A DNA stretch of 64,000 nt from contig NZ_CP082944.1 in assembly GCF_019933155.2 (NCBI RefSeq), positions 3,536,001-3,600,000 of the forward strand, read 5' to 3'. Under the pieces are notes generated by a model that was not told where the DNA came from, made no database searches, and saw only the letters and a program-made list of their open reading frames with translations. Origin of the DNA: Metabacillus dongyingensis (lineage in GTDB: Bacteria; Bacillota; Bacilli; Bacillales; Bacillaceae). Below are positions 36,280 through 46,979 of this stretch, in pieces (position 1 is the stretch's first letter; every line of letters begins with the position of its first letter). The position numbers and the translations under genes are program-made.

Positions 36280-37911
36280 TTATTTACGATAGCCTAAAAC
36301 TGCCTCTGCAATGTTTACAGAATGATCACCGATTCTTTCAAGATTGCTGATAATATCTACAAACACAATGCCTGCTTGACCAGTACAGCTTCCTTCATTA
36401 ATGCGGAGTATGTGTTTTTTGCGGAGCATGCGCTCCATTTTATCAATTTGTTCTTCAGACTTCATAACCTTTGCTGCTAAAGATGTGTCTTTGTCATCTA
36501 ATGCCGATATGGCATCTTTTATTGTTTGAATGGTTAATGCAAACATTTCCTCCAGATCTGCATATGCAGAATCTGTCAGTTTCACTTTATTTGTTAATTG
36601 ATAATCAACAAGCTCAACGATATTTTCGAAATGATCACCCACGCGCTCAATATCTCTTACAGCATCCATTAATGCAGAGTGTTCTTCAGATTCATATGCT
36701 GACATTTCTGCTCTTGAAATGAGTACAAGATAATCTGTAATTTTGCGGTCAAGATTATTGATTGCATCCTCGATTTGATAAGCAGTATCTGAATGTTTTT
36801 GCTGTTGGGTTTTTAGATATTGATTTGCTTCTTCAAGTCCTAAAGCTGCGAACTGACCCATTCGCAGAATTTCCTCTTTAGCCTGTCCGAGTGCTATTGA
36901 TGAAGATTGTTCAATAAAAAGAGGATCTAGATGCTTTGCTTTGTATTCCATCATTGGATCTTCTCCGGGAATCAGCTTTGTAACTATGTATACAAGCCCA
37001 CCGATAAACGGCAGCTGGATTATAGTATTTGTAATATTGAAAGTTCCATGGGCAAATGCAATGGTCATTTCTGGATTCAATCCTAAATTCATTTTCAGCA
37101 TTCCTATAAAAGTTGTAAAAGAAGGCAAGATCACTAAAAAGATTGCCGTACCTATTATGTTGAAAAGTACATGTGTTAACGCAGCCCGTCTTGCAGCTAC
37201 TGTAGCACCAATTGAAGCAAGAACTGCAGTTATAGTTGTACCGATATTATCTCCAAACAGCACAGGCAGCGCAGCGTTAATATCAATCAGCCCCAAGCTA
37301 TACAATTCCTGCAGAATTCCAATGGTTGCACTGGAACTTTGGACGATTACTGATAATACAGTTCCGATTACTACACCAAGAAGCGGATTATCGCTCATGC
37401 TTACTGTCAATTCTTGAAATGCTTCTAAATAACGCAAAGGCTTCATGCCGTCTCCCATAAGTTCCAATCCAAAGAAAAGAGCTCCAAAACCAAATATAAT
37501 TTGACCAATATTGTGAATTTTTTTATTTTTAAAAAAGAAAAGTAATACAGCCCCTGTAAATAGGACAGGAAGCGCGTACTCAGAAATTTTAATACCGATA
37601 ATAAATGCCGTGACTGTAGTACCAATGTTTGCTCCCATTATCACACCGATTGCCTGTCTTAAACTCATAAAGCCTGCACTGACGAGACCTATTGTAATAA
37701 CAGTCGTTCCGCTGCTTGACTGAATGAGGATGGTAACAAATATACCTGCAAGAACACCCATAATTGGATTTGTTGTAAATTTATCTAGAACATCCCGAAG
37801 TTGGTCACCTGCTGATTTTTGCAGGCCGTCTCCCATGAATTTAATACCAAATAAGAAAATTCCCAGACCGCCAACAAATTCAAATATCATTTTCTGTATA
37901 TCTAAATCCAA
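36280..37911 (-). CDS. Na/Pi-cotransporter family protein with PhoU-like domain
   Basis: 543 residues. Two inverted Na_Pi_cotrans repeats (about 1-310) with the QSSSGTTV and QSSSATIG motifs and GDNIGTT, then a PhoU-like helical domain (about 335-540, DIERVGDHFENIVELV and LERIGDHSVNIAEA). Relatives (E. coli YjbB) export or control phosphate. TTG start after GGGGG. The B. subtilis map as I recall it has no such gene between yqgC and yqgB, so it looks like an insertion near the pst locus. I saw no PHO box upstream. Confidence 0.85.
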   Translation of the reverse strand: MDLDIQKMIFEFVGGLGIFLFGIKFMGDGLQKSAGDQLRDVLDKFTTNPIMGVLAGIFVTILIQSSSGTTVITIGLVSAGFMSLRQAIGVIMGANIGTTVTAFIIGIKISEYALPVLFTGAVLLFFFKNKKIHNIGQIIFGFGALFFGLELMGDGMKPLRYLEAFQELTVSMSDNPLLGVVIGTVLSVIVQSSSATIGILQELYSLGLIDINAALPVLFGDNIGTTITAVLASIGATVAARRAALTHVLFNIIGTAIFLVILPSFTTFIGMLKMNLGLNPEMTIAFAHGTFNITNTIIQLPFIGGLVYIVTKLIPGEDPMMEYKAKHLDPLFIEQSSSIALGQAKEEILRMGQFAALGLEEANQYLKTQQQKHSDTAYQIEDAINNLDRKITDYLVLISRAEMSAYESEEHSALMDAVRDIERVGDHFENIVELVDYQLTNKVKLTDSAYADLEEMFALTIQTIKDAISALDDKDTSLAAKVMKSEEQIDKMERMLRKKHILRINEGSCTGQAGIVFVDIISNLERIGDHSVNIAEAVLGYRK

Positions 37912-38131
37912 CCTATTTCAACCCCCAGCATCTTTAATCGACAACATAATCCATTTCTAGAACCTCCCCAATTATTATCGAATTGTGGATTACATGTAAA
38001 GGTTTTTAGCCATATTTTCTTAAATATTTACAATTTCTTAATATTAATTTAGACACTGTACCTTTAGCCTTGTTTCTTTCTGCTGGGATGTATAAAATGA
38101 AAGCTGGATTATAATGAAGGAAGTGTAATAA

Positions 38132-38902
38132 ATGAACATTTTTAAACAGTTTGCTAAAAGTTTATACTCTCCAAAGTCGATTTCCATGTTTAGATTTCAA
38201 GGAATAGGCAAAACCATTCTTTATGTGTTTTTACTAACCCTTCTTGCGACTCTCCCCATGGCGGTCTACATGTCTACCGGCATTTCAGGGCTGTTGAAAG
38301 GATTGGATTCTACCCTGCAGGAAGACCTTCCTGACTTTAAAATAGAGGAAGGCACCCTAATTGCAGAAACAGCAGAACCGCTTGAATTTAAAAAAGATGA
38401 TTTATTTATTGTTTTCGATCCAACTGGGGCCTTTACAGCAAGCGAGATTGAAAATAAGCAAAACGGAATTGGCCTTCTAAAAAATGAATTTGTTTATGCA
38501 GTTGCGGGCCAAGCTCAAAGCTATGATTATTCCATGCTGAATACTATGACTTTAACAAAAGAAGACTTATCCCAGTACTCCTCTCAATTTGAAAATGTAC
38601 TTCCAATTGTTTTGAGTGTTGTCATTGTCATGCTGTTCCTATTTACAGCAGCTTCTAAATTTATTGAAATTACTTTTTTAGCTATAGTCAGCATTCTTTT
38701 TAAAAATAGTTTGAAGCGAAACGTTAATTTTAAACAACTTTGGGTCATGTCGGCATATGCTGTTACTCTTGCCACTGTTTTCTTTTTTATCATGGAGTTT
38801 CTTCAAGTTTCCGTGCCGAGCGGAATTTTCGTTAACTGGTTTGTTAACCTGATCATGCTGTATCTTGCTTTAAAAGAAATTCCTGCAGCCAGAAAAAAAT
38901 GA
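38132..38902 (+). CDS. yqgB: YqgB, DUF1189 membrane protein
   Basis: 256 residues, plus strand, RBS GAAGGAAG. N-terminal LYSPKSISMFRFQGIGKTILYV and a helix (LLTLLATLPMAVYM), an extracellular region of about 120 residues, then three or four C-terminal helices. This layout defines DUF1189. Function unknown. Confidence 0.86.
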   Translation: MNIFKQFAKSLYSPKSISMFRFQGIGKTILYVFLLTLLATLPMAVYMSTGISGLLKGLDSTLQEDLPDFKIEEGTLIAETAEPLEFKKDDLFIVFDPTGAFTASEIENKQNGIGLLKNEFVYAVAGQAQSYDYSMLNTMTLTKEDLSQYSSQFENVLPIVLSVVIVMLFLFTAASKFIEITFLAIVSILFKNSLKRNVNFKQLWVMSAYAVTLATVFFFIMEFLQVSVPSGIFVNWFVNLIMLYLALKEIPAARKK

Positions 38903-38909
38903 AACACTT

Positions 38910-38946
38910 AAAAAGCGAACCCCTTTATCAAAGGGGTTCGCTTTTT
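38910..38946. terminator. Bidirectional terminator between yqgB and the chemoreceptor gene
   Basis: Perfect stem AAAAAGCGAACCCCTTT around a 3-base ATC loop. Confidence 0.9.
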
Positions 38947-40651
38947 AACTCACTTTGTATTCTTTTGTGGTACTTGAAAGATTTCTGGATAAATCCGTTA
39001 ATTTTTGCCCTATTTGATGAGTCCTGTTCATCTGAGCAATTTGCTCTTCTGAAGCTGCGAGCATCTGTTCAGCACTCGCAAGGGTTTCCTGAGAAACAGA
39101 TGCAAAGCTTTCTGCCGATTTTTCCATTAAAGGAAGAGAACCGTTTAGATGCTGAATATGCTTTTTCATGCCGGACAGCCTGCTGTTCACGATATCAATC
39201 TCCATCATTAATTCATCAAATGATATTCTGGATTGGGCGGCCACATCAAGATGGGAATGAATGTTAGAGAGCATATGTTCAAATTCCTTTGATGCTTTTG
39301 AAGATATATTCTCCATTGATAAGATCGATTTAGTAATGTCTTCTGTCGCCTTTGATGACTGTTCAGCAAGTTTTTTAACTTCACCTGCGACCACGGCGAA
39401 TCCATTTCCAGCTTCGCCAGCCCGAGCTGCTTCAATCGTTGCATTTAAAGCAAGAAGCTTAGTCTGTTCAGCAATGGTTTGAATAATAATTACTACATTT
39501 GCAATAGATAAAGAGTGCTCCTTTACCCCCCTGATTGTATTTGTCATCTTTTCAAATTCCTGTTCGAATGAATTCATTGTCTGAATCATATGAGATATAT
39601 TTTTTTCACCGCGATATGCTGACTGGTTCATGTCAGCGGCGCTGCTGAATAAAAATTCCATACCCTGAAAAACAACCTTTAGCTCGTCTCTCATTTGGCC
39701 AAATGCATGAATGCTGTGATCTGAGCTTGATGCTGTCTGCACAGCTCCAGCTCTTACTATCTTTATCGCCTCAACAAGCTGACTATTATGTACGATCACA
39801 TCATCAGTGGCTTCTCTGAGCTGCTCCCCCGTTACTGACAAATCCCCTGTAGTATTATTTATGTTTCCTACCATCTTCTGCATTTGCGTCATCATTTGGT
39901 TAAAGCTTTTCATAAGTGAATTTATTTCAGGAATCGATGTTTCTACATGGATATGTTTTGTTAAATCTCCCTCTCTTACTTCCCTGATCGTTTTTCTTAA
40001 CATTGCTAAGGGTTTAGTCAAACTGCGAATCGCGAAAATAAGCACGGCAGTTGTAATAACTGCACTTAAAAGAACTGTCCAAGCAGTAAAAGCGGCAAGT
40101 TCTCTTGTTGTTTTCATATATGTTTGTGTAGGAACCGCTATTAAAAACTGTCCTTTTAATTCTTGAACTTGTTTAAATGACAATGTATAGTCTATTCCGT
40201 TTATCACTTTGTGAAAAATCCCATTATCTTTTTCCATAATGTCGCTGATCAGCTGATCAGAAAAAGCAACTTTTGAATTTTCACTAACTGAAAATGGGGC
40301 TGCCTCATTTTCTTTAACTAAAAAAAAGTCAGCACTCAGTCCATCCTGAATGAGCTCTGAAGATTGATTCGTAAGCACAACTTTGTTAAATCTCTCTAAA
40401 AATTCTTCATCTTCCCCAAGATAGGCAAACATTAAATTACCTGCAATTTCACCAGTTGTCTTTACCTCCCGGTGCAGGCGGTCTTCAATAATATTCATAG
40501 TCGCAGCTTCTGATTTTACGTAAGATGTGTAGCCCACTGCCACAACAGAGGCAATCAATAAGGACAGGACAAGTATCAGCAGTCTCGTCTGCAGACTGAT
40601 TTTAGAAAAAAGAGGTTCAGTAACTTTTAATTTTATAAATGATAATTTCAA
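38945..40651 (-). CDS. Methyl-accepting chemotaxis protein
   Basis: 568 residues. TM1 about 25-45, an extracellular sensor domain of about 145 residues (50-190), TM2 about 190-210, HAMP ([21 protein letters not shown]) and a cytoplasmic signalling hairpin with the highly conserved tip [30 protein letters not shown]. It signals through CheA/CheW. The ligand is unknown. Located between yqgB and yqfZ. Confidence 0.92.
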   Translation of the reverse strand: MKLSFIKLKVTEPLFSKISLQTRLLILVLSLLIASVVAVGYTSYVKSEAATMNIIEDRLHREVKTTGEIAGNLMFAYLGEDEEFLERFNKVVLTNQSSELIQDGLSADFFLVKENEAAPFSVSENSKVAFSDQLISDIMEKDNGIFHKVINGIDYTLSFKQVQELKGQFLIAVPTQTYMKTTRELAAFTAWTVLLSAVITTAVLIFAIRSLTKPLAMLRKTIREVREGDLTKHIHVETSIPEINSLMKSFNQMMTQMQKMVGNINNTTGDLSVTGEQLREATDDVIVHNSQLVEAIKIVRAGAVQTASSSDHSIHAFGQMRDELKVVFQGMEFLFSSAADMNQSAYRGEKNISHMIQTMNSFEQEFEKMTNTIRGVKEHSLSIANVVIIIQTIAEQTKLLALNATIEAARAGEAGNGFAVVAGEVKKLAEQSSKATEDITKSILSMENISSKASKEFEHMLSNIHSHLDVAAQSRISFDELMMEIDIVNSRLSGMKKHIQHLNGSLPLMEKSAESFASVSQETLASAEQMLAASEEQIAQMNRTHQIGQKLTDLSRNLSSTTKEYKVS

Positions 40652-40854
40652 TTTGTTTCATCCTTCCCATAGATCTATGAAAATTATCCCAAATAAGTAT
40701 TAAGCAAATGTAAAGCTGCCATTAATTTAATGAAAAAATACCTATATTATAGAAGGAACTGGGGACTTTTTACCTCTTTCCACTAAAAAAAGGACATATT
40801 TGAATGGGACAAGCATAAAAATAACTATCGTGAATTTACTGGGAGATGATTTTG

Positions 40855-41193
40855 TTGAAGCGTCTTATGATCTTCATTTTATTTATATTTCTGATCTATA
40901 TCGTCTACTATGATATGAACAGCGGTACGATTGCCATAAACTCTCCTCTTGCGGCAATAGAAGCTCCTGCTGCAGAAACAAAATCCTCAGGTTCCAAGCC
41001 ATACACCGAAAAAAAGATCAGTCAGGGAGAAACCGTTCTTACAATTGTCGAACAGCTTCATAAGCAATTTCCAGTCCCCATTGATCAAATCAGGAAAGAT
41101 TTTGAAAAGCTTAATCCAAGTGTAAAAGCTGACACGATTCAAGTAGGAAAAACATATAAATTTCCACTTTATGAAAAAGAAGTTGCTTCATAA
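40855..41193 (+). CDS. yqfZ: YqfZ-like LysM membrane protein
   Basis: About 112 residues. TTG start at 40855 (or 40852) after GGGAG; ATG 40846 overlaps that site. One N-terminal transmembrane helix, then a LysM domain (ISQGETVLTIVEQLHKQFPV, KLNPSVKADTIQVGKTYKFPL) that would bind peptidoglycan outside the membrane. B. subtilis YqfZ has the same plan next to ispG. Confidence 0.82.
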   Translation: MKRLMIFILFIFLIYIVYYDMNSGTIAINSPLAAIEAPAAETKSSGSKPYTEKKISQGETVLTIVEQLHKQFPVPIDQIRKDFEKLNPSVKADTIQVGKTYKFPLYEKEVAS

Positions 41194-41321
41194 TTCTTGT
41201 CAATATTAAGCATCCACTGTTACAATATGTGAGGGAAAGCACAATTTCTCGCATTGATCGATAAAAATGGTTAACATGATAATATAGAACCATGATTATT
41301 AATTTAAGGAGCGATTTACAC

Positions 41322-42437
41322 GTGAGTGAAATCATACATCGTACCAAAACCCGTCCTGTTAAAGTTGGGAATTTAACAATTGGCGGAAACAATGAATTAG
41401 TCATCCAAAGTATGACAACAACGAAAACACACGATGTGGAAGCTACGGTCGCTGAAATCCTGCGATTAGAAGAAGCAGGCTGTCAAATTGTTCGTGTCGC
41501 CTGTCCGGATGAACGTGCAGCTGATGCTATAGCAGAAATAAAGAAACGCATTAACATTCCACTTGTTGTAGATATTCATTTTGATTATAAGCTTGCGCTT
41601 AAAGCAATTGAGGGCGGAGCAGATAAAATCAGAATCAACCCAGGCAACATCGGCAGACGCGAAAAAGTAGAAGCCGTTGTAAAAGCTGCAAAAGAAAAAG
41701 GTATTCCAATCCGCATTGGGGTTAATGCCGGTTCATTAGAAAAGCGTATTATTGAGAAATACGGTTATCCGACAGCAGACGGCATGGTTGAAAGTGCCCT
41801 TCATCATATTAAAATTCTTGAAGATTTGGATTTTCACGATATTATCGTATCGATGAAAGCATCTGATGTGAACCTTGCGATTGAAGCATATGAAAAAGCT
41901 GCAAAAGCTTTCGATTATCCGCTTCACTTAGGCATTACAGAGTCGGGCACCCTTTTTTCAGGCACTGTAAAGAGTGCTGCAGGCCTTGGCGCCATCCTAA
42001 GCAAAGGCATCGGAAATACTCTGCGCATCTCGCTTAGCGCTGATCCTGTAGAAGAGGTAAAAGTTGCAAGAGAGTTATTAAAATCCTTTGGACTGTCCTC
42101 GAACGCAGCAACACTTATTTCATGTCCTACCTGCGGACGGATTGAAATTGATTTAATCAGCATTGCAAATGAAGTTGAAGAGTATATTTCAACGATTAAG
42201 GCCCCAATCAAAGTTGCGGTTTTAGGCTGTGCGGTTAATGGACCTGGAGAAGCACGGGAAGCCGACATTGGAATTGCGGGTGCAAGGAAAGAAGGGCTAC
42301 TTTTTATGAAAGGGCAAATTGTCCGAAAAGTGCCTGAAGAAACAATGGTTGAAGAATTGAAAAAAGAAATTGATAAAATCGCGGCAGAATATTATGCAAA
42401 ACAGGAAGCTGAAAAAGCAGCTGCAGAAATTCAATAA
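41322..42437 (+). CDS. ispG: (E)-4-hydroxy-3-methylbut-2-enyl-diphosphate synthase (flavodoxin)
   Basis: About 371 residues from GTG 41322 (AAGGAGCGA 7 bases upstream). Converts MEcPP to HMBPP in the MEP isoprenoid pathway. TIM-barrel N-part ([35 protein letters not shown]) and a C-terminal [4Fe-4S] domain with the cysteines in SCPTCGR and [10 protein letters not shown]. ispH, the next step, is in the same window. Confidence 0.97.
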   Translation: MSEIIHRTKTRPVKVGNLTIGGNNELVIQSMTTTKTHDVEATVAEILRLEEAGCQIVRVACPDERAADAIAEIKKRINIPLVVDIHFDYKLALKAIEGGADKIRINPGNIGRREKVEAVVKAAKEKGIPIRIGVNAGSLEKRIIEKYGYPTADGMVESALHHIKILEDLDFHDIIVSMKASDVNLAIEAYEKAAKAFDYPLHLGITESGTLFSGTVKSAAGLGAILSKGIGNTLRISLSADPVEEVKVARELLKSFGLSSNAATLISCPTCGRIEIDLISIANEVEEYISTIKAPIKVAVLGCAVNGPGEAREADIGIAGARKEGLLFMKGQIVRKVPEETMVEELKKEIDKIAAEYYAKQEAEKAAAEIQ

Positions 42438-42470
42438 AACAAGCTTGGCATTTTATGCCAAGCTTGTTTT
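42436..42470. terminator. Bidirectional terminator between ispG and yqfX
   Basis: Perfect stem AAAACAAGCTTGGCAT around TTT. Confidence 0.9.
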
Positions 42471-42479
42471 ATTATTTCC

Positions 42480-42872
42480 TTAAAAGAAGGGCAGAATAAA
42501 TATTCCAAGAATTAATGCGACGATACCAATACCAATCGCCCATCCGCCTAACCCTTCTGCTCCTCTGCGGCGTGCAATAAATCCTACAATAATCCCTGCT
42601 GCTCCTAAAATAACAGGGAAAATAAATAATGAAATGACTGAGAGGACGATGGCCAAATAGCCCATTCTTCGTCCGTCATCAACTGTCCCGTCCTTTTCAT
42701 CGCGACGATCATGGTCTGCATCTCTTCTCAATGTTGCAGGTGCTGCAATTTCAGCCGCTGTTTCTTCTTTGTAATCATCGCGCATATCTGGTCTGTTGTA
42801 GCCAACTTCATCTTCACGGAGGTCATATTCTTTAATATTTCCGTGATAATCATAATTTTTCTCATCTGCCAT
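42480..42872 (-). CDS. yqfX: YqfX-like membrane protein
   Basis: 130 residues from ATG 42872 (GGAGGG upstream). An acidic and tyrosine-rich N-terminal half, then two hydrophobic helices (LAIVLSVISLFIFPVILGAAGIIVGFI and WAIGIGIVALILGIFILPFF) joined by ARRRGAEGLGG. Function unknown. Lies divergent from yqfW. Confidence 0.8.
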   Translation of the reverse strand: MADEKNYDYHGNIKEYDLREDEVGYNRPDMRDDYKEETAAEIAAPATLRRDADHDRRDEKDGTVDDGRRMGYLAIVLSVISLFIFPVILGAAGIIVGFIARRRGAEGLGGWAIGIGIVALILGIFILPFF

Positions 42873-43018
42873 GCGTGATCCCTCCATTCATATAGTAAAG
42901 GAACATTTATAGTATGAGCCGCACATCCCTTGAGTATAACTGTCAAAGATTACTGTGATTGTAAGCACGGATTATGATACACTAACTAGTATAGTTCAGA
43001 CAGCAAGGGAGAGAGTAC

Positions 43019-43597
43019 ATGATGCTGCAATTAGGGATTGATATCGATGGAACCGTCACTTCGCCTGAAACATTCGTTCCATATTTAAACAAATCATTCG
43101 GCATAAACATTACGCTTGATGATATGAAGGAATATGATTTAACTAAATTACTTAACATTTCTGAAGAGGACTTTTGGAAATGGATGGATGAGCAAGAACC
43201 GCTGATTTATCAAGAAGCACCTATGGCGCCAGATGCAAAATTAGTGCTGGATGAATGGAAGAAAACCCATAAACTTTTATTTATAAGTGCACGGAGAAGC
43301 CATTTGCAGGATGTGACATTTGACTGGTTTAAGCGCAATGAATTATTTTATCATCAGATTGAATTGATTGGCACTCATGATAAACTTGGCGCTGTCAGAA
43401 AAAACAATATTGATGTTTTTTTTGAGGACAAGCATGATAATGCCTGCATGATCAGCGAGGAATTTAACATACCCGTTATTTTATTTAATACCCCATATAA
43501 TCAGGATCCTATCCCAAAAGGAGTTATCCGTGTGAAAAATTGGCTTGAAGCAAGGGATTGGGTCAATGCCTACCAGAAACGTACAGTACTCCGGTAA
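43019..43597 (+). CDS. yqfW: YqfW, HAD-superfamily 5'-nucleotidase-like protein
   Basis: 192 residues, HAD fold of the 5'(3')-deoxyribonucleotidase type. Motif I is DIDGTV, motif II S/A in LLFISARR, motif III/IV FFEDKHDNA. RBS AAGGGAGAGAG. Probably dephosphorylates a nucleotide; the substrate is not known. The symbol follows B. subtilis by position. Confidence 0.85.
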   Translation: MMLQLGIDIDGTVTSPETFVPYLNKSFGINITLDDMKEYDLTKLLNISEEDFWKWMDEQEPLIYQEAPMAPDAKLVLDEWKKTHKLLFISARRSHLQDVTFDWFKRNELFYHQIELIGTHDKLGAVRKNNIDVFFEDKHDNACMISEEFNIPVILFNTPYNQDPIPKGVIRVKNWLEARDWVNAYQKRTVLR

Positions 43598-43603
43598 TAG
43601 AAT

Positions 43604-43640
43604 AAAAAAGCTTGCGAAACACGTTCGCAAGCTTTTTTTA
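43604..43640. terminator. Bidirectional terminator between yqfW and zur
   Basis: Perfect stem AAAAAAGCTTGCGAA around ACACG with T-runs at both ends. Confidence 0.9.
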
Positions 43641-43646
43641 TACAGC

Positions 43647-44069
43647 TTAAACAATCTGTACATGGCACTCAGGACAAGTGCCATAAATCTCAAATTTATG
43701 TCCGCTGATTTCATATCCGCTTAAATTTTCTTTTAATTTTTCCATTGGGCACGAGGCAATTTCTTTCGTCTTGCCGCAATTCAGGCAAATAAAGTGATGA
43801 TGATGATGTTTCGTCGAACATGTAAATCGAAAATGCTTTTCCCCTGACAGCTCTGTTGTTTCGAGAATACCCATTTCAGCAAACAAAGAAAGATTGCGGT
43901 AAATGGTATCAAAGCTTAATCCCGGATAGTCAGCCTTCATTTTGTCCAAAACATCTCTTGCTGTTAAATATTTATTTGATTGAGCAAATAATTCGAGCAT
44001 TTCCTCACGTTTACTTGTGTACTTATATCCTTTTTCCTTCATAAGGAGAAGAGCTTCTTGAACATTCAT
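43647..44069 (-). CDS. zur: Zinc uptake regulator Zur (Fur family)
   Basis: 140 residues. N-terminal winged helix ([30 protein letters not shown]), C-terminal dimerisation domain with [14 protein letters not shown], a structural zinc site of two Cys pairs (C-L-N-C and C-P-E-C). Represses zinc uptake when zinc is plentiful. Cotranscribed with znuC and znuB, which it probably regulates. Confidence 0.92.
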   Translation of the reverse strand: MNVQEALLLMKEKGYKYTSKREEMLELFAQSNKYLTARDVLDKMKADYPGLSFDTIYRNLSLFAEMGILETTELSGEKHFRFTCSTKHHHHHFICLNCGKTKEIASCPMEKLKENLSGYEISGHKFEIYGTCPECHVQIV

Positions 44070-44070
44070 C

Positions 44071-44907
44071 TTACTGACCCCTTTTTATTTTGGTCCATAG
44101 TATCGACAGTATCAGGATGACGACTGAAAGCATAACGATCGTGCCTCCTGGTGCTAGATCTAATTGATAGGCCAGCACTAATCCAATAATAACAGAGATT
44201 TCTCCAAAGAGTACAGAAAAGAATATTGCCTGCTTAAACCCTTTGGCAATCCGGATACTTGCTGCAACCGGCAGCGTCATCAGAGAAGATACTAATAAAA
44301 TGCCGACGATTCTCATGGAAGCAGCTATCACAAGTGCAACCGTTAAAATGAAAATAAAGTGAATCCACTTAGAATGAATGCCTGATGCCGCTGCATGTTC
44401 TTCATCAAAGGACAGCAAAAAAAGTTCCTTAAATAAGGCAAAAATAACTATCAGGACAAAAACTGAAATGGCAGCAATCACCCATAGATCTGTTCTCGTT
44501 ACCGCACTGACACTTCCAAAAAGATAATTAAATAAATCCGTATTAAATCCATCAGCAAGAGAAATAAAAATAACGCTCAGCCCTACTCCTGCCGAAAGAA
44601 TTATCGGTATTGCGAGCTCCTGAAAATGCTTATAGACAGCTCTCAGCTTTTCTATAAATAACGACCCTGCCACAGAAAATCCCATTCCTAAATAAATCGG
44701 ATTCAGCCCCGACATGCCAAGTACTTTTTTCTCAAGCAGCAAGCTTGCTGCGATTCCTGCCAAAGTCACATGACTCAGGGCATCAGCTATTAAAGAAAGT
44801 CTTCTAACGACTACAAAAACTCCAAGAAGCGGAGCAATCAGGCCGATGAGAATTCCTGCCATGAATGCATTTTGTAAAAATTCATAATTAAGAATACTAT
44901 TTATCAT
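44071..44907 (-). CDS. znuB: Zinc ABC transporter permease (ZnuB/ZurM type)
   Basis: About 278 residues from ATG 44907 (GGGGGAAGG upstream). Eight or so transmembrane helices of the ABC-3 family; [25 protein letters not shown] is the family signature. Imports zinc with the ATPase. One base separates it from the zur gene and from the ATPase gene. Confidence 0.92.
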   Translation of the reverse strand: MINSILNYEFLQNAFMAGILIGLIAPLLGVFVVVRRLSLIADALSHVTLAGIAASLLLEKKVLGMSGLNPIYLGMGFSVAGSLFIEKLRAVYKHFQELAIPIILSAGVGLSVIFISLADGFNTDLFNYLFGSVSAVTRTDLWVIAAISVFVLIVIFALFKELFLLSFDEEHAAASGIHSKWIHFIFILTVALVIAASMRIVGILLVSSLMTLPVAASIRIAKGFKQAIFFSVLFGEISVIIGLVLAYQLDLAPGGTIVMLSVVILILSILWTKIKRGQ

Positions 44908-44908
44908 T

Positions 44909-45682
44909 TTACCTTCCCCCATGACCATGGTGATCGTGAGTTAATACATGAACAGAATGACCATAAAAGTCAGACATATCAGAGTTTTGCAGGCTTTCAA
45001 ATTCCTGTGTATTTCCGTGGAAATGCAAATGTTTATTTAAACAGGCTACGTGTGTTACTTTATCTGTAATTGTCCCTACATCATGTGTGACAAGAATTAA
45101 AGTAATCCCCATTTCAGTGTTTAAATTTTTCAGCATTTCGTAGAAGCTCTGAACTGTTTGAGCATCAACTCCTACTGTCGGCTCATCAAGTATAAGCAAT
45201 TTCGGATCACTTACAAGCGCCCTTGCAATAAATGTCCGCTGCTGCTGACCTCCTGATAGTTCACCGATATTTCGTTTTGCCAGCTGATCTAAGCCAACAG
45301 CCTTAATAGCAGCTTTTACTTTTTGATGATGCGCCGGTTTCAGCATTTTAAATAAACCCAATTTAGATGTCAGACCGCTTGCAACTACTTCGTACACAGA
45401 TGCCGGAAAGCCTGTATTAAAGCTATTAGCTTTTTGTGAAACAAAGCCGATTTTATACCACTCTTTAAATTTGCGGATGTCTTCACCGAAAAGCAAAATT
45501 TCTCCCTCATCAGGTTTTAATAGACCGAGAAGACATTTCAGCAGTGTTGTCTTCCCTGATCCGTTTGGTCCGACTAATCCCAGAAAGTCGCCCTCTCTTA
45601 CTTTAAAATGTATATCTTCAAGCACTTTAGTACGGTCATATGTGAATGATAAATGACGGATATCAATAATAGGCTGATTCAT
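44909..45682 (-). CDS. znuC: Zinc ABC transporter ATPase (ZnuC/ZurA type)
   Basis: About 257 residues from ATG 45682; the GTG at 45691 lies inside the ribosome site AGAAGGTGA. Walker A GPNGSGKTT, signature LSGGQQQR, Walker B LLILDEPTVGVD, His switch LVTHD. The histidine-rich C-terminus (GHSVHVLTHDHHGHGG) is typical of metal transport ATPases. No substrate-binding protein gene is present in this cluster, so the lipoprotein partner lies elsewhere. Confidence 0.93.
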   Translation of the reverse strand: MNQPIIDIRHLSFTYDRTKVLEDIHFKVREGDFLGLVGPNGSGKTTLLKCLLGLLKPDEGEILLFGEDIRKFKEWYKIGFVSQKANSFNTGFPASVYEVVASGLTSKLGLFKMLKPAHHQKVKAAIKAVGLDQLAKRNIGELSGGQQQRTFIARALVSDPKLLILDEPTVGVDAQTVQSFYEMLKNLNTEMGITLILVTHDVGTITDKVTHVACLNKHLHFHGNTQEFESLQNSDMSDFYGHSVHVLTHDHHGHGGR

Positions 45683-45698
45683 TCGTTTCACCTTCTAG

Positions 45699-45721
45699 TT
45701 TAAGAATCGTTCCGATTTAAA
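45699..45721 (-). promoter_or_regulatory. Candidate Zur operator, weak match
   Basis: AATCG-TTC-CGATT inverted repeat inside a 23-bp near palindrome, 17 bp before znuC. The Bacillus Zur consensus separates its AATCG and CGATT ends by nine bases rather than three, so the fit is poor. Position in front of znuC supports a regulatory site. Confidence 0.3.
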
Positions 45722-45730
45722 TTCGTAAAA

Positions 45731-45758
45731 AAAGATCAGAAACCAATGTCTGATCTTT
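45731..45758 (-). terminator. Terminator after yqfU
   Basis: Stem AAAGATCAGA / TCTGATCTTT with TTTTTTT on the minus strand. Confidence 0.8.
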
Positions 45759-45822
45759 AACATAGAGATTATACAAGATTGTATAGAAAAGAGCAAGAAA
45801 CATGTTTAAAGTCTAAAAAAGT

Positions 45823-46704
45823 TTAATGAATTGCTGACTTGAAATTTGTCCCTTTTGTTTCTTGTGTATTCATTATTGTAATAAATGCATTTGTATCGAT
45901 TTCATGAACAATTGATTTTAGTTTTGTCACTTCGAGTCTTGTTACAACTACATAGATGACTTCCTTTTCGTCATCTGTATAGCCGCCTTTGCCTTTTAAT
46001 TTTGTAGTTCCGCGACCAAGTCTTTGAAGGATAGCATCAGATACATCTTCGTAATAATCAGAAACAATGATCACTGCCTTTGTTTCGTCTAATCCCTGAA
46101 TGACAGTATCAATCGTTTTAAAAGCAATATAGTAGGCCATCACCGAATACATAGCTTGCTCTGCTCCAAATACAAATGCTGCCCAGGCAAAGATGAAAAT
46201 ATTAATAAACATGACAAATTCCCCTACTGAAAACGGCAGTTTTTTTGTAAGCAATATGCCTAAAATTTCTGTTCCGTCCATTGATCCGCCGTTTCGTATG
46301 ACCAGCCCTACACCCACACCAAGGATCAGCCCTCCAAAAACAGTAGCTAAAATCGGCTCTGCCGTGAACGCTTCAACATGGTGCAGCATGCTTTCTATGA
46401 TTGCCAGAAAGACTATACCAAAAATCGATGATAACATAAATGTTTTTCCTATCTGTTTATAACCATAATACATAAACGGCAAATTTAAAATGACGACCAG
46501 TGTTCCAAAATTGATGAACGAAAGACTGTCAGGTGTGATGTGGTCGACAATCAGCGATATGCCGATTATCCCTCCATCAATAATCTGATTCGGAATAAGG
46601 AAGAGTTCAATTGAAACAGCTGAAAGCGCTGCACCGATAATAATCAAAATCAGTCTTGTTAATAATCGTCCTGTACTTTCTTTTTTATGCTGCTTTTTTG
46701 TCAT
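45823..46704 (-). CDS. yqfU: YqfU, YitT-family DUF2179 membrane protein
   Basis: 293 residues. Five or six transmembrane helices with [13 protein letters not shown] and [15 protein letters not shown], then a cytoplasmic DUF2179 domain ([26 protein letters not shown]). Family function unknown; some members are linked to stress resistance. Confidence 0.9.
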   Translation of the reverse strand: MTKKQHKKESTGRLLTRLILIIIGAALSAVSIELFLIPNQIIDGGIIGISLIVDHITPDSLSFINFGTLVVILNLPFMYYGYKQIGKTFMLSSIFGIVFLAIIESMLHHVEAFTAEPILATVFGGLILGVGVGLVIRNGGSMDGTEILGILLTKKLPFSVGEFVMFINIFIFAWAAFVFGAEQAMYSVMAYYIAFKTIDTVIQGLDETKAVIIVSDYYEDVSDAILQRLGRGTTKLKGKGGYTDDEKEVIYVVVTRLEVTKLKSIVHEIDTNAFITIMNTQETKGTNFKSAIH

Positions 46705-46725
46705 TTGAATGATTCCCCTCTCATA

Positions 46726-46815
46726 AAGAAAAGCGCAGGCGCCTTGTTCAGCTCCGAATAGCTGAACCGTTCTGACCGAGGAGTTTAGGCGCAGGAGCTG
46801 AACATCAATGCGCGA
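46726..46815. repeat. Dispersed imperfect repeat, copy 2
   Basis: Contains AAGAAAAGCGCAGGCGCC then TTGTTCAGCTCCG and later TTCTGACCGAGGAGTTTAGGCGC. TGTTCAGCTCC (46745-46755) is a perfect inverted repeat of GGAGCTGAACA (46794-46804), so the element folds into a stem-loop. Related copies lie at 11471 and 61009. Confidence 0.7.
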
Positions 46816-46979
46816 AATTTTATACTATTTTATCATTTAAGATGATAAGGATCATACAGAAGTGTCTTGTGCTTCCCCTTGCCATTAAAGCTAAAAAATT
46901 TTATCCTATTCAATTACTAAAAAAATAGGCACTTTTCCTAAATCTTCACCATACATTGAATGGTGAAGGAGGTATGTAC

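Noticed and set aside
37912..38131. PHO box upstream of the Na/Pi protein gene
   Set aside because: Single TTTACA-like words occur but without 11-bp phasing.
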